Shown: one piece after another, positions 12,140 to 25,100 of the stretch
Position numbering within the stretch: position 1 is the stretch's first letter
How the letters are laid out: each line of letters starts with the position of its first letter
Assembly: GCF_030272615.1 (NCBI RefSeq)
Contig: NC_081415.1
Coordinates: 505,687,373-505,751,372 of the forward strand
Length of the DNA: 64,000 nt
Source of the DNA: Cryptomeria japonica
Lineage: Eukaryota > Streptophyta > Pinopsida > Cupressales > Cupressaceae
Reading direction: 5' to 3'
Notes under the pieces: generated by a model
What the model was told of the DNA's origin: nothing
Database searches by the model: none
Seen by the model: the letters and a program-made list of their open reading frames with translations, nothing else
Translations under genes and position numbers: made by a program

Positions 12140-15100
12140 TTAAGGATGGTGGCCTGGCATAATGTTGATGAAGGAGTAGCCATTCGCACCTTTATTTGCT
12201 AGTTGATCTGCTCTGGAGTTGCCTTCTCTATAAATATGGTTTAAAGGTTGTTTCATCCAAGGATTGAATATCATTCATGATGTTTGAAAGGATAGCATTG
12301 AGTTTCTAATTAGGCATATTTCCTTTTCTGAGGGCATTAATAATGATAGTCGAGTCCCCTGCTATGTTGATCTTTCCTAACTTTAGGATTTTGCATAATT
12401 TTATACCTTCATGTAGGGCTCTTAGTTCAACTTCATTGTTGGAGCTTATACCCGTTGGTGAGGTTAGGGCTGCAATTTCCTCCCCTTTCGAATTGTGTAT
12501 AGAAAATCCAATTCCCGAAATACCAGGATTTCCTCTAGAAGCCCCATCAAAGTTGAGCTTAATCCAGCCATCTTTAGGGGGGATCCACTTGCACTCTTTA
12601 CATTTTTGTTGGTTGATGGATGACCCGTCTCCAACATATGGAGAAATTTTCAAACCAATCCACTTGAGTCTCATTTTCCCATCCCATTCAGTCATTCCCA
12701 AATTTTTATGACCCTTCATAGATTGACAGTTGATTAATTCAATTATGGTCGCCTCAACCTTGTTTGTGAGTTGAGGCCAGTCCATCTTGCAATCTTTAAA
12801 GATCCTCCTGTTCCTGTCCTTCCAAATCTCCCAAATCAATAATGAAGGAGCTATAACCCATAAACCCTTATATATGCAGCTTTTGTTTTTGATCGGCCAT
12901 GCTTGGAACATGGCCAGGACTGAATCTGGGATGGCGGCGTACCAATTCATCTACTTTTTCAGCCATCCCCAACAATTGTGGGAGTAGTCGCAGGTCAACA
13001 ATAGATGGTTGGTAGTTTCCTCCATCTTCTCACAGAGAGGGCATCTACTTGGTCCCTCGAAACCCATTCTCCTGAATGTGGAAGCTGACAGGATTCTATC
13101 TTGCAGTGCCAACTAGGCAAATAACCCAGCTTTGGGAAGACATTTTTAATCCCATCATAGTTTTAGTGGGATGTTTGTATCTTTGATTTGACCAATTCTA
13201 ATGAGTTAATTGTATCCTTCCTTTGTGCTATATTTACCATTATTAGATCCATCCCATGCTAATCCATCCTCCTTTTGACTTAAGGAGATTTTTCTTGAAG
13301 CCAATGTGACTTCCAGTGCTTTTAACTCATTAGGTAGGAGATCTAAGTTTCCTAAGGGTTTCCACTTCCAGCTTTTAATGCCATCGACAAATATTTCCTC
13401 TATATAGTCTGAAGCCTTATCTCCCCACCGACTCTCCAGGATTATTTTGGCAGTATTGAATTTATGTTCTCTTATGATTGCAGGGTAGCCTCCCCAAGAA
13501 TCCTTCCAAAATAATGTTTTCTCTCCATTCCTTAGATTCCATGTAAGCTTATTAGATATGATTTCCTTACAGTTCATCATGAAATTCCAAATTCTTGAAC
13601 CCTTAGGGGGGAAAGAGATTCTAAAGATGTTGATAGGATCAGAATTTTGGAGGTATTTGTTATAAAGTAATTTAGCCCACTTTAAATGGGGGTTATTATA
13701 CATTCTCCACACCAACTTTGCCCTTAGAGCTTTGCTTTGGAGAATTTTGTCTTTTAACCCCAACCTCCCTTTTTCTTTTGGTTTACAGATTTTATCCCAT
13801 GCCACCAGGGGCATTCTGAATTTTTCATTGGCTCCTTGCCAGAAGATGGTCCTTAGATGTTTGTTTAGTTCCTTCTTTTTTGATATAGGTAGGTCTATAC
13901 AAGAGAGTTGGTATATGGGCATGGCAGATAGAATAGATTTTATCATAGTTGCCTTGCCAGCTGAGGAAAGCCACCTTCCTTTCCAAGTATCTATTCTTTT
14001 TATAATTTTTGTTAGAATTTGGTCCCATAAATTTGAGGATCTATATCCCTTATCCAAGGTTATACCTAGGTATTTGTAGGGTAGATTACCTTTATTAAAA
14101 TTGAGGGTGTTACTTATCTTATTTGCTAGTTTTTCTTCTATGTTGAAGAAGAATATATTTGACTTTAGGGTTTTGATTTCTTGGCCATAAGCAAATGAGT
14201 AGGTGTCTAGAGTTTGTTTGATAGACTTGGCTTCTAGCATGTCACTATGTCCAAAGAGCATAGTATCATCTACAAATTGTTGGTGGGTGGTGGCTTCAAG
14301 TCCATTGGTAATTTTGATGCCCTAGATAGATGACTACTCCCTGGCCCTATTGAACAGTCTTCCTAGAGATTCTGCCATTAAAATGAAGAGAAAGGGAGAA
14401 ATAGGGTCCCCTTGCTTGAGCCTTCTAGAGATATCAAAAAATCCTGCAGGAGATCCATTTACAAGAATTGACATTCTGGGTGTGGAAATACATTCGTAAA
14501 TAAGGTTGATCCATTGTTTTGCAAAGCCAAAGGCTTCTAGGCATTTGCATAAGAAATGTCAATCTACCTTGTCGTAGGCTTTTTTGATGTCTAACTTAAT
14601 AAACATGCTTGGTTCTTTATTAGTCTGTACTGAGTGTATTGCTTCTTGGGCAATGATGATACCACCATAGATTGATCGGCTTGGCACGAAACTAGTTTGT
14701 TCCTCACTGATCAACCTAGGAAGAAACTTATGTAATCTATTTGCAATTGTTTTTGTTAGTAGTTTGTATAATGTGTTACAGAGGGCTATAGGTCTAAAGT
14801 CTTGAAAGCACTTAGCTTTGTCTTTTTTTGGTATTAGGGCTAAAAATGTATTGTTTAGCTCCTTTAGGATTTTTCCAGAGTTTCTTATTCCTTTTAATGC
14901 ATCAGTGACCTCATCACCTATAAAGTTCCAACATTGCTGGTAGAAGGCAACTGGAAAAGTGCTTTCTCAATCTCTTCTTTAGTGAATTTTGCATTTAGAA
15001 ATTGATTATGCTCTTTGTTTATTAGCTTTGGGATACAGTTGAGGACCTCGTTCCTAGAAGCTAATCTTGATCCTTCCAGGTTGTTAAAGATGATGTCAAA

Positions 15101-15848
15101 GTAATCAATTGCTTCTTTGGCAATGACCTCCGGATTGTTGCTTAGATTACCAAATTTAGTCTTAATGTTGGTAATTTTATTTAAATGTTGGCCAAATTTC
15201 CCCGTAAGAAAAATCTATCCAATTTTCTGCAATATTGCAGAATCCTTTTCTCCTATAATTCCAAGTAAAGGAGTTTATTTCAGTTTTGACTTCCATTAGG
15301 TTGCTATTTATAATCCATTCTCTAATATCTATGGTGGCCTAGAAAACTTTAATCAAACCTCCCCTTTTCTCCCAAGGATCTGCTATGGCATTAAAATCCC
15401 CTCCTATAATACTCAGGTGATCTGGTATCGAAGTAAGGATTTGCTCGATTTCAGCCCAGGTTTTCTTTCTGTCCTTTTTCTGAATGGGCCCATACACATT
15501 TATCAGGAGGAATTTTAAATTACTCTTGTTACTATTAACCCTTCCACACATCCAATTGGGAGACTTATATATTGAATCATAGGAGACTACCCTAGGGTCC
15601 CATATTGCTGCTAATCCTCCAGAAGCCCCCACGGCTGGGAGCCCTACTACTTCTCTTATCCCTAATTTTTTGTTAAATGCTTCTAAATCGTCTTTATTTA
15701 GTTTTGATTCTTGTAATAAAATTAATTCTGGGCTAAATTTTTTTATGTAGTGTTTAATAATTCGTTTCTTGTTAGGGGCATTCAGGCCCCTAATATTCCA
15801 TGTAAAGAGCCTCATTTCTCTTGAGAAGGAACTTCCCCTTCCCTGCAT
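12140..15848 (-). pseudogene. LINE ORF2: endonuclease, reverse transcriptase, zf-RVT, RNase H (broken)
   Basis: Starts at ATG 15848. Domains in order: APE-type endonuclease 15820-15350 (MRLFTWNIRGLN, LILLQESKL, GGDFNAIADPWEKRGG); reverse transcriptase about 15000-13900, with the catalytic FVDDT at about 14278-14264 and KLDIKKAYDKVD at about 14575; zinc-binding zf-RVT about 13090-12990 (CPLCEKMEETTNHLLLTC); and C-terminal RNase H 12600-12140 (LNFDGASRGNPG, then REGNSRADQLANKGANG). Lesions include a TAG at 15339, a frameshift near 15200, a TGA replacing Trp after AYDKVD, stops at about 13110 and 12951, and a frameshift between GNMPN (12306) and the HIYREGN segment. A dead copy of an L1 with an acquired RNase H. 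Confidence 0.88.
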
Positions 15849-15951
15849 AAAAAATATTTGTCAGTTTAGTTTGGCCTTCTGCCTTACTTGCCAGGTTGAG
15901 GAGCTTTGATAAGGGTTTCCTACCCCTTCTTTTAATTTCTTTGGCGCAATC

Positions 15952-17126
15952 TCAGGAACCAATATCTTCTATGGTTTTGGCTAATCCTAGGTTGCCTTTT
16001 CCTAATTCCTTTTCTGATTCCATGATAACAATAACCTTTTGAATTGCATCCATCATAATATCTTTCTTTAGGAGCCTTGACATAAGAAGCCTTTTTTGAT
16101 AGGCTAGTTCCTCATCATCGACAACTTCTTCTATGAAAGTATCCGTCAGATCATTAACTGTTTCATTGCCCACATAATCTAGGATGAACCTATTTTCTAC
16201 TTCAATTCTCTTTAAATGTTCCTCCCCAGTTTCCTTGCTTTCCATATTTAGGGGGTCATTAGGTTGTGATTCCGAGCAAGCTTTATCGCTCATAACAGAA
16301 GGCTGGTAGTCCATGCCACTTGCCTTGTCGATACCCCCTCCATTAAATGTCATTTCTGATATCTCCCTGGGAGATCCCTTTGTGCTCCAATCCAAGAGGG
16401 TAAGCTCTTCGATGAGAGGGATGGAGGTGTCTATATCCATAAGTGAGGGTGTCTCAAATATGCCACCATCTCCACAGGTAATTTCCCCTTCCTCTAATTC
16501 CTGAATTAGGATTTCCTTTTCCTTCCTACCCATTGTATTCTTACTCAGGTTCGATTTATCTGTGGTAGCCTCCTTAAAAGTATTTATGGTGAAACCTCCT
16601 CCTTCAGGATTGAGAGTTAAGATGATCTTATCCTTAGGGGGTAAAGTTGGACTCTTATTTACTGATTTATGGTTGGGAAGGATGAGATCCAAAAGGATTA
16701 CTTCCATTGAAAACACTTTGCCCTTAAATAATTTCGGTTTAACCCAATACAAAGAGTGATTTGTTATAATTTTAATAGGCCCGATGTTAACAATTTTAAT
16801 TGGCATTTTAACCATCATCCTGATGGTTGCAGAATCTCTGAAATTTTTTTCTAATCCTTCAAAACCCCCAAGTGAGTCACCTATTCTAATAAGGCAATGT
16901 TCGTGAATAAGCTCTACTGGGAGGTTAGGTAGCTCTACCCACCTTGGGACCGAGTGTTCATTGAAAATCTTAGGGGAAAAATTCAATTGCCATTTAAAAA
17001 AGGAGAAACAATAACCTTTAAAGAAACTAGGTTGAAAATTTAGTAATTTATCCCTTAATATTGATGATTTGTAGTGGATAAACAAATAATTGTCTTCTAG
17101 GGTTGTGATACTTACCTGCCAATAAT
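15952..17126 (-). pseudogene. LINE ORF1, DUF4283-like nucleic-acid-binding protein, N-terminus missing
   Basis: The frame runs from about 17126 to a TGA at 15952 with no internal stop. The first 130 residues resemble the DUF4283 domain of plant LINE ORF1 and gag-like proteins (NYLFIHYKSS, FFKWQLNFSPK, then VPRWVELPNLPVELI). The rest is acidic and low in motifs; no CCHC knuckle is seen. Upstream, stops appear at about 17133, where element B begins, so the domain start has been cut off by the B insertion. It ends 103 bases before ORF2. Confidence 0.7.
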
Positions 17127-18218
17127 TGATTTATTAAATAAATTGATTGTCCTTCATTCTTCTAAAGCTATCAAAATTAATTAATTCTTCCAAAATCCCC
17201 TCTTAGTCATGTGATTCCTACAAATCACTTCCTCTAATCCTTCATTAGCCTAATTAATTCTTCTAGAATCCCTCATAACCATGCTTAATATTATTCCCTA
17301 TTTTTTAATTCCTCCACTCATTCTCTCTCCTCTTGTCAAATCCTCCTACAAATCCCACTTGTTTTCTAATCTCTCATTATCTCACCAAATCATCTCCCCT
17401 AATCATTTGCTAGTGGCTAATCCCCATTATTAGCCACAAAGTCAAACAATAGCCATAAATGGCTAAATCCACTTGTCCCCTCCTCACCTTCCAACCTTAA
17501 ATGCACCTAATAGGGTCATTTCAATAAATTAAAAATCTCACATCCTCCCATGTCTCTCATCTTCCCAAGGAGTTTTAATTTCCTTTTCTTAGTCCCTTTC
17601 CCCATGCACTTCATTACAATTTTTAATTCCTTCTTGTCTTCCCAAAGTACTTGGGATATCTTCCGCATGTACATTGTGGAGTGTGGAGACAAGAAATGCC
17701 TTTATGACAAATCTCTTGGCCTCCACACCTTGTCATGTCATTGTCCCCTCAATACATGTGTTCCATCTCATTCAATCTCAACCCTCCATTTCCATTCAAT
17801 ATCAACCGTCCATTTCTCTTCTTTCAAATCTATAAATTGGGGTCTCCTCCCCTTCATAATCATCTCCAAGACACGTAATCTCATGCTGTCATTTTAGCTT
17901 TTGAAATCATCCTTTAGCATCCATATTACAAACAATTTGCACCTTTAAGCATCCATAATCATCTCATACATCCACTATTCACTATCCATCCCCCCATATC
18001 CATCATCCTTGTTGTGCATCTTGGAGATAAATCCACATATCCATTTGGGACCAATCCAAACAAGCTAGGAAGAGGCACATTCTTGGCTTCACCAAAGGTC
18101 TAACTAGAGGAACAAGAGAGAAGGTATATTGATTGTTTGGTTTAATACTCACTTGATTTAATATGTTATTTGGATTTAAAATAAATTCCTAACCTTACAA
18201 ATATTTTCTCTTGGTTCA
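17127..18218 (+). repeat. Element B 5' LTR
   Basis: The right end TTGGTTCA is followed by TTT and the PBS, exactly as in element C (...CA, TTT, TGG). It is rich in CTAATTAATTCTTC-like words, as is the LTR of C. The left end is not certain because no second copy is in the window; the LINE frame sets a limit near 17126. Confidence 0.6.
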
Positions 18219-18221
18219 TTT

Positions 18222-18239
18222 TGGCACGCCCGATGGACC
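18222..18239 (+). promoter_or_regulatory. Element B primer-binding site
   Basis: TGGCACGCCCGATGGACC, three bases after the LTR end. Nearly the same as the PBS of element C (TGGCACGCCAAGTGGGAC). The tRNA is not assigned. Confidence 0.7.
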
Positions 18240-18284
18240 CACGTCCCGTTTTTTAACATTTTTGTGAGTTATTAGTGTTTTAAG

Positions 18285-18970
18285 CACGCAGGTTCCGGAA
18301 TACCGCGTCCGACTGTATTTCAGCGCCTCTGCCTCGCTTCTTTAGTGCGTCCACTTCAAAAACAACGCCTCTGATTTGAATTTTAAACTTTTGACCACCA
18401 TTTTTCATAGGTTTTGTCGATTAGTGCGTCCACCCCTGCAACAACGCGTCTGCTTCAATGTCTTAGACACTTATCTTTTGAGCATAGTCTTTAATTTCTT
18501 TTTTTAATTGAATAAAAAATTACAAAAATAGTAAAAAAGGATTTAAAAAGAACCCAAAAACAACTCTAGATTAGGTTTCAAATTCTATTTTTCATTCATT
18601 TTAGTCAATTAATTAAGTTCTCGGGCAAACAAGCGAATCAACACCTGCACCTCTAGTTCAATGCATCCGTTGGACCAGATAAGCCCGCTATTTCTTTTAA
18701 ATTTTAAATTCGACTAACTGTCTATTAATTTTTTGTCATTTTAGCACCTGCGCACACACATCAGCACCTGCATCTGTAAACCAGTGCATCCGTTCTAGGT
18801 ATAGTCCAGCTTAAATTTTTGAAAAAGGTTTAAAATTTGAATTTTCCCGCTCTTTCTGGTCCTTAGGACCGCAAACTCACTTCAACGTTTTCACAAGCGC
18901 ATCAACGCTTGTACATGCGTTGCAGTGCGGCCGTCTGTGGGTCAATGCCTATGCTATATCCCTAGGTATT
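18285..18970 (+). repeat. Array of degenerate short words in the B leader
   Basis: About 13 dispersed copies of a 12-13 base word, examples CAGCGCCTCTGCC, TAGTGCGTCCACT, CAACGCGTCTGCT, TAGCACCTGCGCA, CAGTGCATCCGTT, spaced irregularly by about 15-120 bases. The core is AGYRC followed by a pyrimidine-rich tail. Related words occur on the minus strand at 34330-34539. Confidence 0.65.
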
Positions 18971-19509
18971 TTTGGGTTATCGATTACATTTTGAGTTTTG
19001 CAGGTTTGTTTCGTCTGTCCAAGGTATTATTTGGAAATTACTAATCTGTTTTCTTGTTGCACGTTTGTTGAAGACTCATTTTTCCACTAGCTTAGATTTG
19101 CGTGTGCTTTTTTGTTAGATAGATAACCTTATTCATGTGGGATTAAAATGAACAAGTGTTTTTTGTCTATGGTGCGCTTGCATGCTTAGTGTTGGGTGGA
19201 CCCACTATTGCACTCTAGTATCCTCTCCCCTAGCCTTCGTGGATCTTGGTTGTAAGAGAACGAGTGATCAACAACACCCTTTTTTTTTCATTTTAGTAGT
19301 TGAGGGGTATTTCTTGATTGGGGATTTCATCACCCCATAAGAGTATCTCAAATTGGGACATGTCGAGGAAATCGACTCTCCTGACATGATCTCCAATGGG
19401 TTTACCGAGCCGCTATATAAATAAGTTGGTTAGGCGGCTGAAGTACTGAGTGAATTAGACGTATGTGGGGGCCTTCCCTGTTGGAAATGTGCCTCCAATT
19501 AACTTGACC

Positions 19510-19850
19510 TATATTCAGACGGTGATTGCAGATCATCCAACAGTTGTCGTTATACTGTGATGGGAAGATGATCGCTAGATAATCCTGATGACTTGGCAAC
19601 AAAGCATGTGCAAAAAGAGGCGAGTTAACGATCGTGTAGGTTGAATGTGGATCAACGGCTGTCGCTATACCGTATGATGAAGATGCACAAAAGTTATCCC
19701 CCGTGACTTGGCAACCAAGTGGTGGGGCCCGACAAGAGAGCAACTTAGGCGAGTTAACGGGTGAGCAAGTCCAGAATGATCGAACGATTGTTGCTATACC
19801 GCATGATGAAGATACTCGCTAGTTATCCCCTGCGACATAGCAATTGGTGA
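19510..19850 (+). repeat. Three diverged repeats of about 130 bases in the B leader
   Basis: Copies begin near 19516, 19648 and 19772, sharing GTYGYTATACYGTATGATGA-like and GACTTGGCAACMAAG-like words. GC content is higher than the surrounding leader. Origin unknown; possibly a foreign insert in the leader spanning about 19400-20600. Confidence 0.6.
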
Positions 19851-20856
19851 GGTGGCGGTCTAGTGGTAGGTCAGGTGGCAGCCAGCTGGATGCGCGGACA
19901 AACCAAGAAGTAACACCTTGGCAAAAGAGAGAGTAGTTCAGTTGAGATAAAGATCGAGCATATCAAGGAAGATTGGACGATCAGGATGTCATCGACTATC
20001 GGAGGAGTCATTTACTCATTCATCGGGAGATCGGAGCAATGCATTTGTGGTCTTACTGATGGTCGATGGAGTAGAGACCAACTACGGGTGTGCACTCGAA
20101 CCAGAGTCCAAAAGTTAAACACTTGGACACCGAAGATGGTCTTGTCAGTGTATATGAATACGAACCGACTCGACTTCCTGGTGCATGTGGGATATTATGT
20201 TTCTCATGAATGCAGACCGTCGCAAACGGTTAGACTTCAAACCGTTGGTGCAGTTGCTCAGATGAACTGAAAAACAATTTGGTATATGAAGCCATTGGAT
20301 AACTATCATAATACGATTGATTCCTGGAGCCGATTGTAGTGTCCAGTTCGTGAGAATCTAAGAACGAATACCTGTAATTGCAAACTGAAACTTTACTGTA
20401 AATTCATTTACTGGAAATAAAGTGTTCAACTATTGGGTTTTTTCCTGAAAGGGTTTTCCCATGTAATTCTTGGTGTTCTGTCTCCGTGTTGATTTTATTT
20501 GTTTTGTCTATGTTATTCTTAACGTTCTGTAAAAGTTTTAAACTACATTCTTGTATGATCTTCCCTGTTAATTGACATTAGGAAGGCATTTTCGCACTGT
20601 GCTTTTCTTACATTCCCTACATCGATAAGCTTAGTTAGAGCCTTAAGTGGCTTACTTCGAGAATCCATCGTTGGATTGGTGATCCCTTAGAAATTATACT
20701 AGAGACCAATTTTAGTAGCCAAAATCCTACATTTGATAGTGCAGGGGATGCGGATCATACCCCGAAGTTACTCCTCATGTATCCGCTCAGGATGAGACAT
20801 AAATTCCCCATGTAATAGATCCTTAGATCTTTGGGGTAAGAGAATCTGGTATGCTT

Positions 20857-20887
20857 GAGAAGTGAGTGTTGTGGAGTGGAGCCAGTG
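20857..20887 (+). promoter_or_regulatory. Conserved leader motif (B copy)
   Basis: GAGAAGTGAGTG, a short variable stretch, then GTGGAGCCAGTG. The same arrangement is at 49523-49552 in element C. Position between PBS and gag suggests a packaging or dimerisation signal, which is inference only. Confidence 0.5.
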
Positions 20888-21227
20888 CTACCAGAATCTC
20901 TATTTATCTGCCTGAGTGAGGTATTTCTTATGTGAGGGGCCTATCAAGTGGTTTCCACTTTCCAGCCTAAGTTGTGTTGTCTTCAAGTGTCTTCATTTGT
21001 GCTATAACCATAAAATCAATTTGGGCTAATCTAGGCCCCCTCATCACTTGCACACTCATTATTGAGTGGTATACTTGGCCAATGTGTTTACTATGCTTGA
21101 TGTTTTCTTGCCAAGAGTAGATTGACAAACAACTTCCTCATCCTCCACATTTGAGAAACATTCCAAAATCCTAAATTTCACACTTGCATAAAAAAAGTCC
21201 AAATCTAGTCCACCTCATTGCCAACTC

Positions 21228-21551
21228 ATGTTCCATAAATCAAAGTTGTACAAACATCCCAAGAAGTATATCCACCATCCAATAAAGAAGATGAAACTCA
21301 CTCAAGTACAACTCATTAGACATCTAAAGTTTTGGTATACCAATCACAAACTTTTGCTCAAACATAGGACCTTTTTGCACCATTACCACGATTACGTACA
21401 CGATCGTAGCAATGAGTTTGATGCCAGTGATGAACTAAGAGTCTGCGCCCTACACCAAGAATCAGGCTTATCTTTTAATACCAACTATCATCAAAATCAA
21501 GGTGGTCGCATCCCTTCATACAATTTGTCGTCCGAACCTATCACTTATTGA
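21228..21551 (+). CDS. Pre-gag small ORF of element B (107 aa, unknown function)
   Basis: Open from ATG 21228 to TGA 21551 with no internal stop, about 0.6 kb before gag. It shares FLHH, SNEFD and a late YHxNxGGxI block with the ORF at 40643-41026 at the same place in element A. Some Tat/Ogre-type elements are known to carry an extra ORF upstream of gag; I do not recognise a domain. Basic N-terminal half (KxxKHPKK, HHPIKKMK). Confidence 0.5.
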   Translation: MFHKSKLYKHPKKYIHHPIKKMKLTQVQLIRHLKFWYTNHKLLLKHRTFLHHYHDYVHDRSNEFDASDELRVCALHQESGLSFNTNYHQNQGGRIPSYNLSSEPITY

Positions 21552-22176
21552 GTCATTTCCTTGTCAAGAGTAATCTAGTCACCACTTTCTTCTAATCATC
21601 GCTATCACCTTTTTTTGATTTTTTCATCATCAATCTTTTCTAAGGACTTAGCACATCAATTAATCCAATTATGAAACCTTTATCAAATTAATCCTTAATC
21701 AATCATCCAATCCTTCAATCAAACATCCAAATCAAATCAGCCTCACTCTAAGGTTTGTACCTTATGAAGTTTTATTTAGACCTCATCTTAAATCAATTAA
21801 TCATTTGGCTTTTGTGCCTGGGAAAGAATCTCCCCCATGTACCTTTTCCTCATCTTTTGGGTCAATCAAGACCCCAATCCTATGTCTTTATTTTTCTTAG
21901 GATCATTATTCAATCCTTAGTAGAAGAAGACTTTTTGATCATCATTTTAAAGGTCTAAATTTCACCCAATTTGGTTGTCACCTCGTTTGTGGTTTTCATC
22001 ATCAATCTCCTCTGCCTGAAATCCTTATTCAAGGACTAGGGTGCGATCTTAATCAACTCTGTCCTAATCTAAGGACCTAATCAATCATCCAATTAAATCA
22101 AATCAAAATCCAATTTTTTTGCTAAGTCCTTTCATCAAGCTTCTTCTTCCAAAATATTTTCTAAGGTTATTCTTGT

Positions 22177-25100
22177 ATGGTCACAACTCAATCTCAAAAG
22201 AAGAAGATGACCGAACAACAATATGGCATGTCGGACATTAGTGTCCTATATCAAGATCCTACACAAGATCCCTCACAAGGTCAAAATTTGCAACCAGACA
22301 TTCAAAATCCACAACCACAAGTGGACCCTAACATGGTTGATCAAGATGACCTCCCCCCGGAAATGCAAACATTCCTAGAGGATTTTTACAATCAAGAAAT
22401 GATGGAGAAATTTGTCCAACATAATCCTAGTGGTCTTTTGAGAGCCCTCATTGAAAATGGGGCTTGCCTTCCCCTTGATTTTGATAGATCCATTCTTGAT
22501 CAACAACCACAGGGAGAATTTTCTCCTAATCTCATCATTGGCCCCATACTTCATCCTCAATCCGTAGCACCTGCGGTATCCATCCCCATAATGTTTTTTC
22601 CAACCTTCTTCCTCCTTTCTAGAATCTATGTCGTTATCTAAGCCGATTACATCTATTCTCCAACATGCTTCTATCATGTCTTCCTCCACACATCCAAATG
22701 TTTATATCCCTCAATCTTATATTCCTCTCAACAATACCGCTAACTTCATCAATGCTTCTCTTTCTCATACCACAATAACCCACGAGTCATATCCAATCAT
22801 CACCTCTCAAGTCCCCGTCACATTGGTCATCACATCTCAAATCCCCGTTTCTTCATCTTACCAATATATTAGTGGTGGTGGTGTGTCATCCACAAATCAC
22901 CAGATGCCTGGGGAAAAAATGGTCCATCATGTCCAATATCGACAACATGATTTGATCAAAGAAATTCAGGACATGAAGAATATCATCAAAAACATGAAGA
23001 AAGGGACTAACAAAAGAAAACCTTATTCATTCAAGGAATTTTGTCCCTATCCTTATGATGCATCAATGTTAGTCATACCTTGCCCGCCGGGGTTTGAGAT
23101 GCCTAAGTTCACGAAGTATGAAGGAAAGGGTGACCCTTGAGACCACATCTATGAGTTTCACATCTTATGTCAAGAGGTCTCCTATAGTGATTTGTACCTT
23201 CGTAGGCTTTTTCCTAAAAGTCTTACAAGAGATGCCCTTGTGTGGTTCTTGTCCCTACCTCGAGGTTCTATTACTTCCTTCCGAGACCTGGCAGAAAATT
23301 TCATGGCCCACTATGCTTACAATATCGTCAATGACGTTTCCATGATGGGCCTATGTAACACAAAACAGAGGCTTGGAGAAACCTTCGCCAACTTCTTGCA
23401 AAGGTGGTGACATCTTATCAAAAAGTTCCAGTGAGATATGCCAAAGGAACACCGAATTGAATTATTCCAAAAGAATCTGGTACCCGAACTATCAAAACCT
23501 TTAACAACTTAGTGTATAAAATCTTTCCAAAAGTTGACAAACAAGGGCTTGGCCCTTGAACGTTTCTTGTTAGAGGAAAGCACTCTCAAACACTATCAAA
23601 AATCAAATTAGAAGACTTCCTCTTATAAAATGACAAACCAAAATTCTAGTCCAAATACAAGAACGTAGTGAATGATGGTGTCACTGATGTAAAGCGGGTT
23701 CAAACTATGGTTGCTCCTCCTAAACCCACCACCACTAACCATCAATTCAACAATCAGCAAAGCAATCAAAGTCAATCTCAAAGGAACCCCAACAATGTCT
23801 CAATCTAGGGGCAACCACCCCGATCTAATAGTCATAATCTAAGGGGGTATACCCCTCTTGCTGAGCCCATTGAGGTTGTGTTCCAAAAACTTGTCCAAGC
23901 TGGTGCGGTTGTCTTCCTGATAACTTGCCCATTTGATCCTAATCAACCCAAACCTAGGTGGTATAATTAAAATGAGTATTGTGACTATCGCCACATCAAT
24001 GAGCATGATACACGAAAGTGTATGAAACTGAAGAACTATATCCAAGATCTCATTGATAAGGGTGATATTGAGGTAGCAACGACAAAACCTGGTAATAATA
24101 ATGATAAACATAAGATGTACCAGGAACCCTTCCTGAAGAACAAAGAAGGCAAGGCCTCATCATCTAATGTTGTTAACTATGATTATACTAATTATATATC
24201 CGGCTTTGACTCCTTGGTGGGTCGTATGGAGCTTGCAGATAACCATGTCAACGTCATAACTATCCAAGGAGCTAACCCTCCCCCTTCCAAAAGTAGACCT
24301 AAGGTCACTATTCAAGGTGGTCCTCCCCCTTCACAACCAACAAGTAGGACCAACCCTACCAAAATAGTCATTCAAGGCACCACCCCCTCCACTTCCCATT
24401 CTCAGAATGATTGTAATGTAACCACTCGTCGTGGAAGGGTAACTGTTCAAGGAGCTCCTCCCCCACCCAACCCTCCCCCCACTTCATCCACTTGCCGATA
24501 TGACCTTCTAGATCACCTCAGAAAGACTCCTACACATATTTCCATTCTAGAGCTCCTCAAGACCTCCCCCATTCACAAGGAGATTTTGGAACAAGCCATC
24601 CTTGAATCACGTGTCCCCGATAACATCAATGCTGCCTAGTTTCAAGCCCTTATCGAAAACCTCACTGCCCAAAACCACCTTGTTTTCACCTCCAATGATG
24701 CTCCCCCTGATGATGATCATAATAAACCATTGCACATTGGAGCTATCATCCAGAAGAACAAGGTTAAATGGATCATGATAGATGGTGGATCTGGACTCAA
24801 TCTCTGTACATACAAGTTAATAAATCAATTGGGTCTTTTTGAGGAGTTGGTTGACCCATCAGGTCGGATCACAATAAATGTCTATGATGATGTAGAAAGA
24901 GTTTCCAAAGGCACATCACTTTACCTCTTCAAGTAGGCCCTGTGAAGTTGAAACCACTTGCCAAGTCTTGGATCTTGAACTCCCCTATAACATCCTCCTC
25001 GGCCATCTGTGGATTCATTCCCTTCAAGATGTTCCCTCCACCTATCACCAATGACTTAAATTCCCCTTCAATGGCAGAGAGATCACTATCAAGGGTGATC

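Larger units (their letters stand above)
12140..17126 (-). mobile_element. Non-LTR retrotransposon, plant L1-like LINE with RNase H, 5' part missing
   Basis: Minus-strand element with ORF1 (DUF4283-like domain) followed by ORF2 (endonuclease, reverse transcriptase, zf-RVT, RNase H). Both ORFs are broken. The ORF1 frame reads intact up to about 17126, in the middle of its first domain, and then meets the left LTR of element B; the missing ORF1 N-terminus probably lies beyond B, outside the window. No tail or target-site duplication was found. Confidence 0.85.
18971..21227 (+). other. Element B leader, remaining non-coding part
   Basis: Between the word array and the pre-gag ORF. It holds the diverged repeats and the conserved leader motif listed separately. 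The frame 19986-20270 has no recognisable motif and is not called as a gene. Confidence 0.6.
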
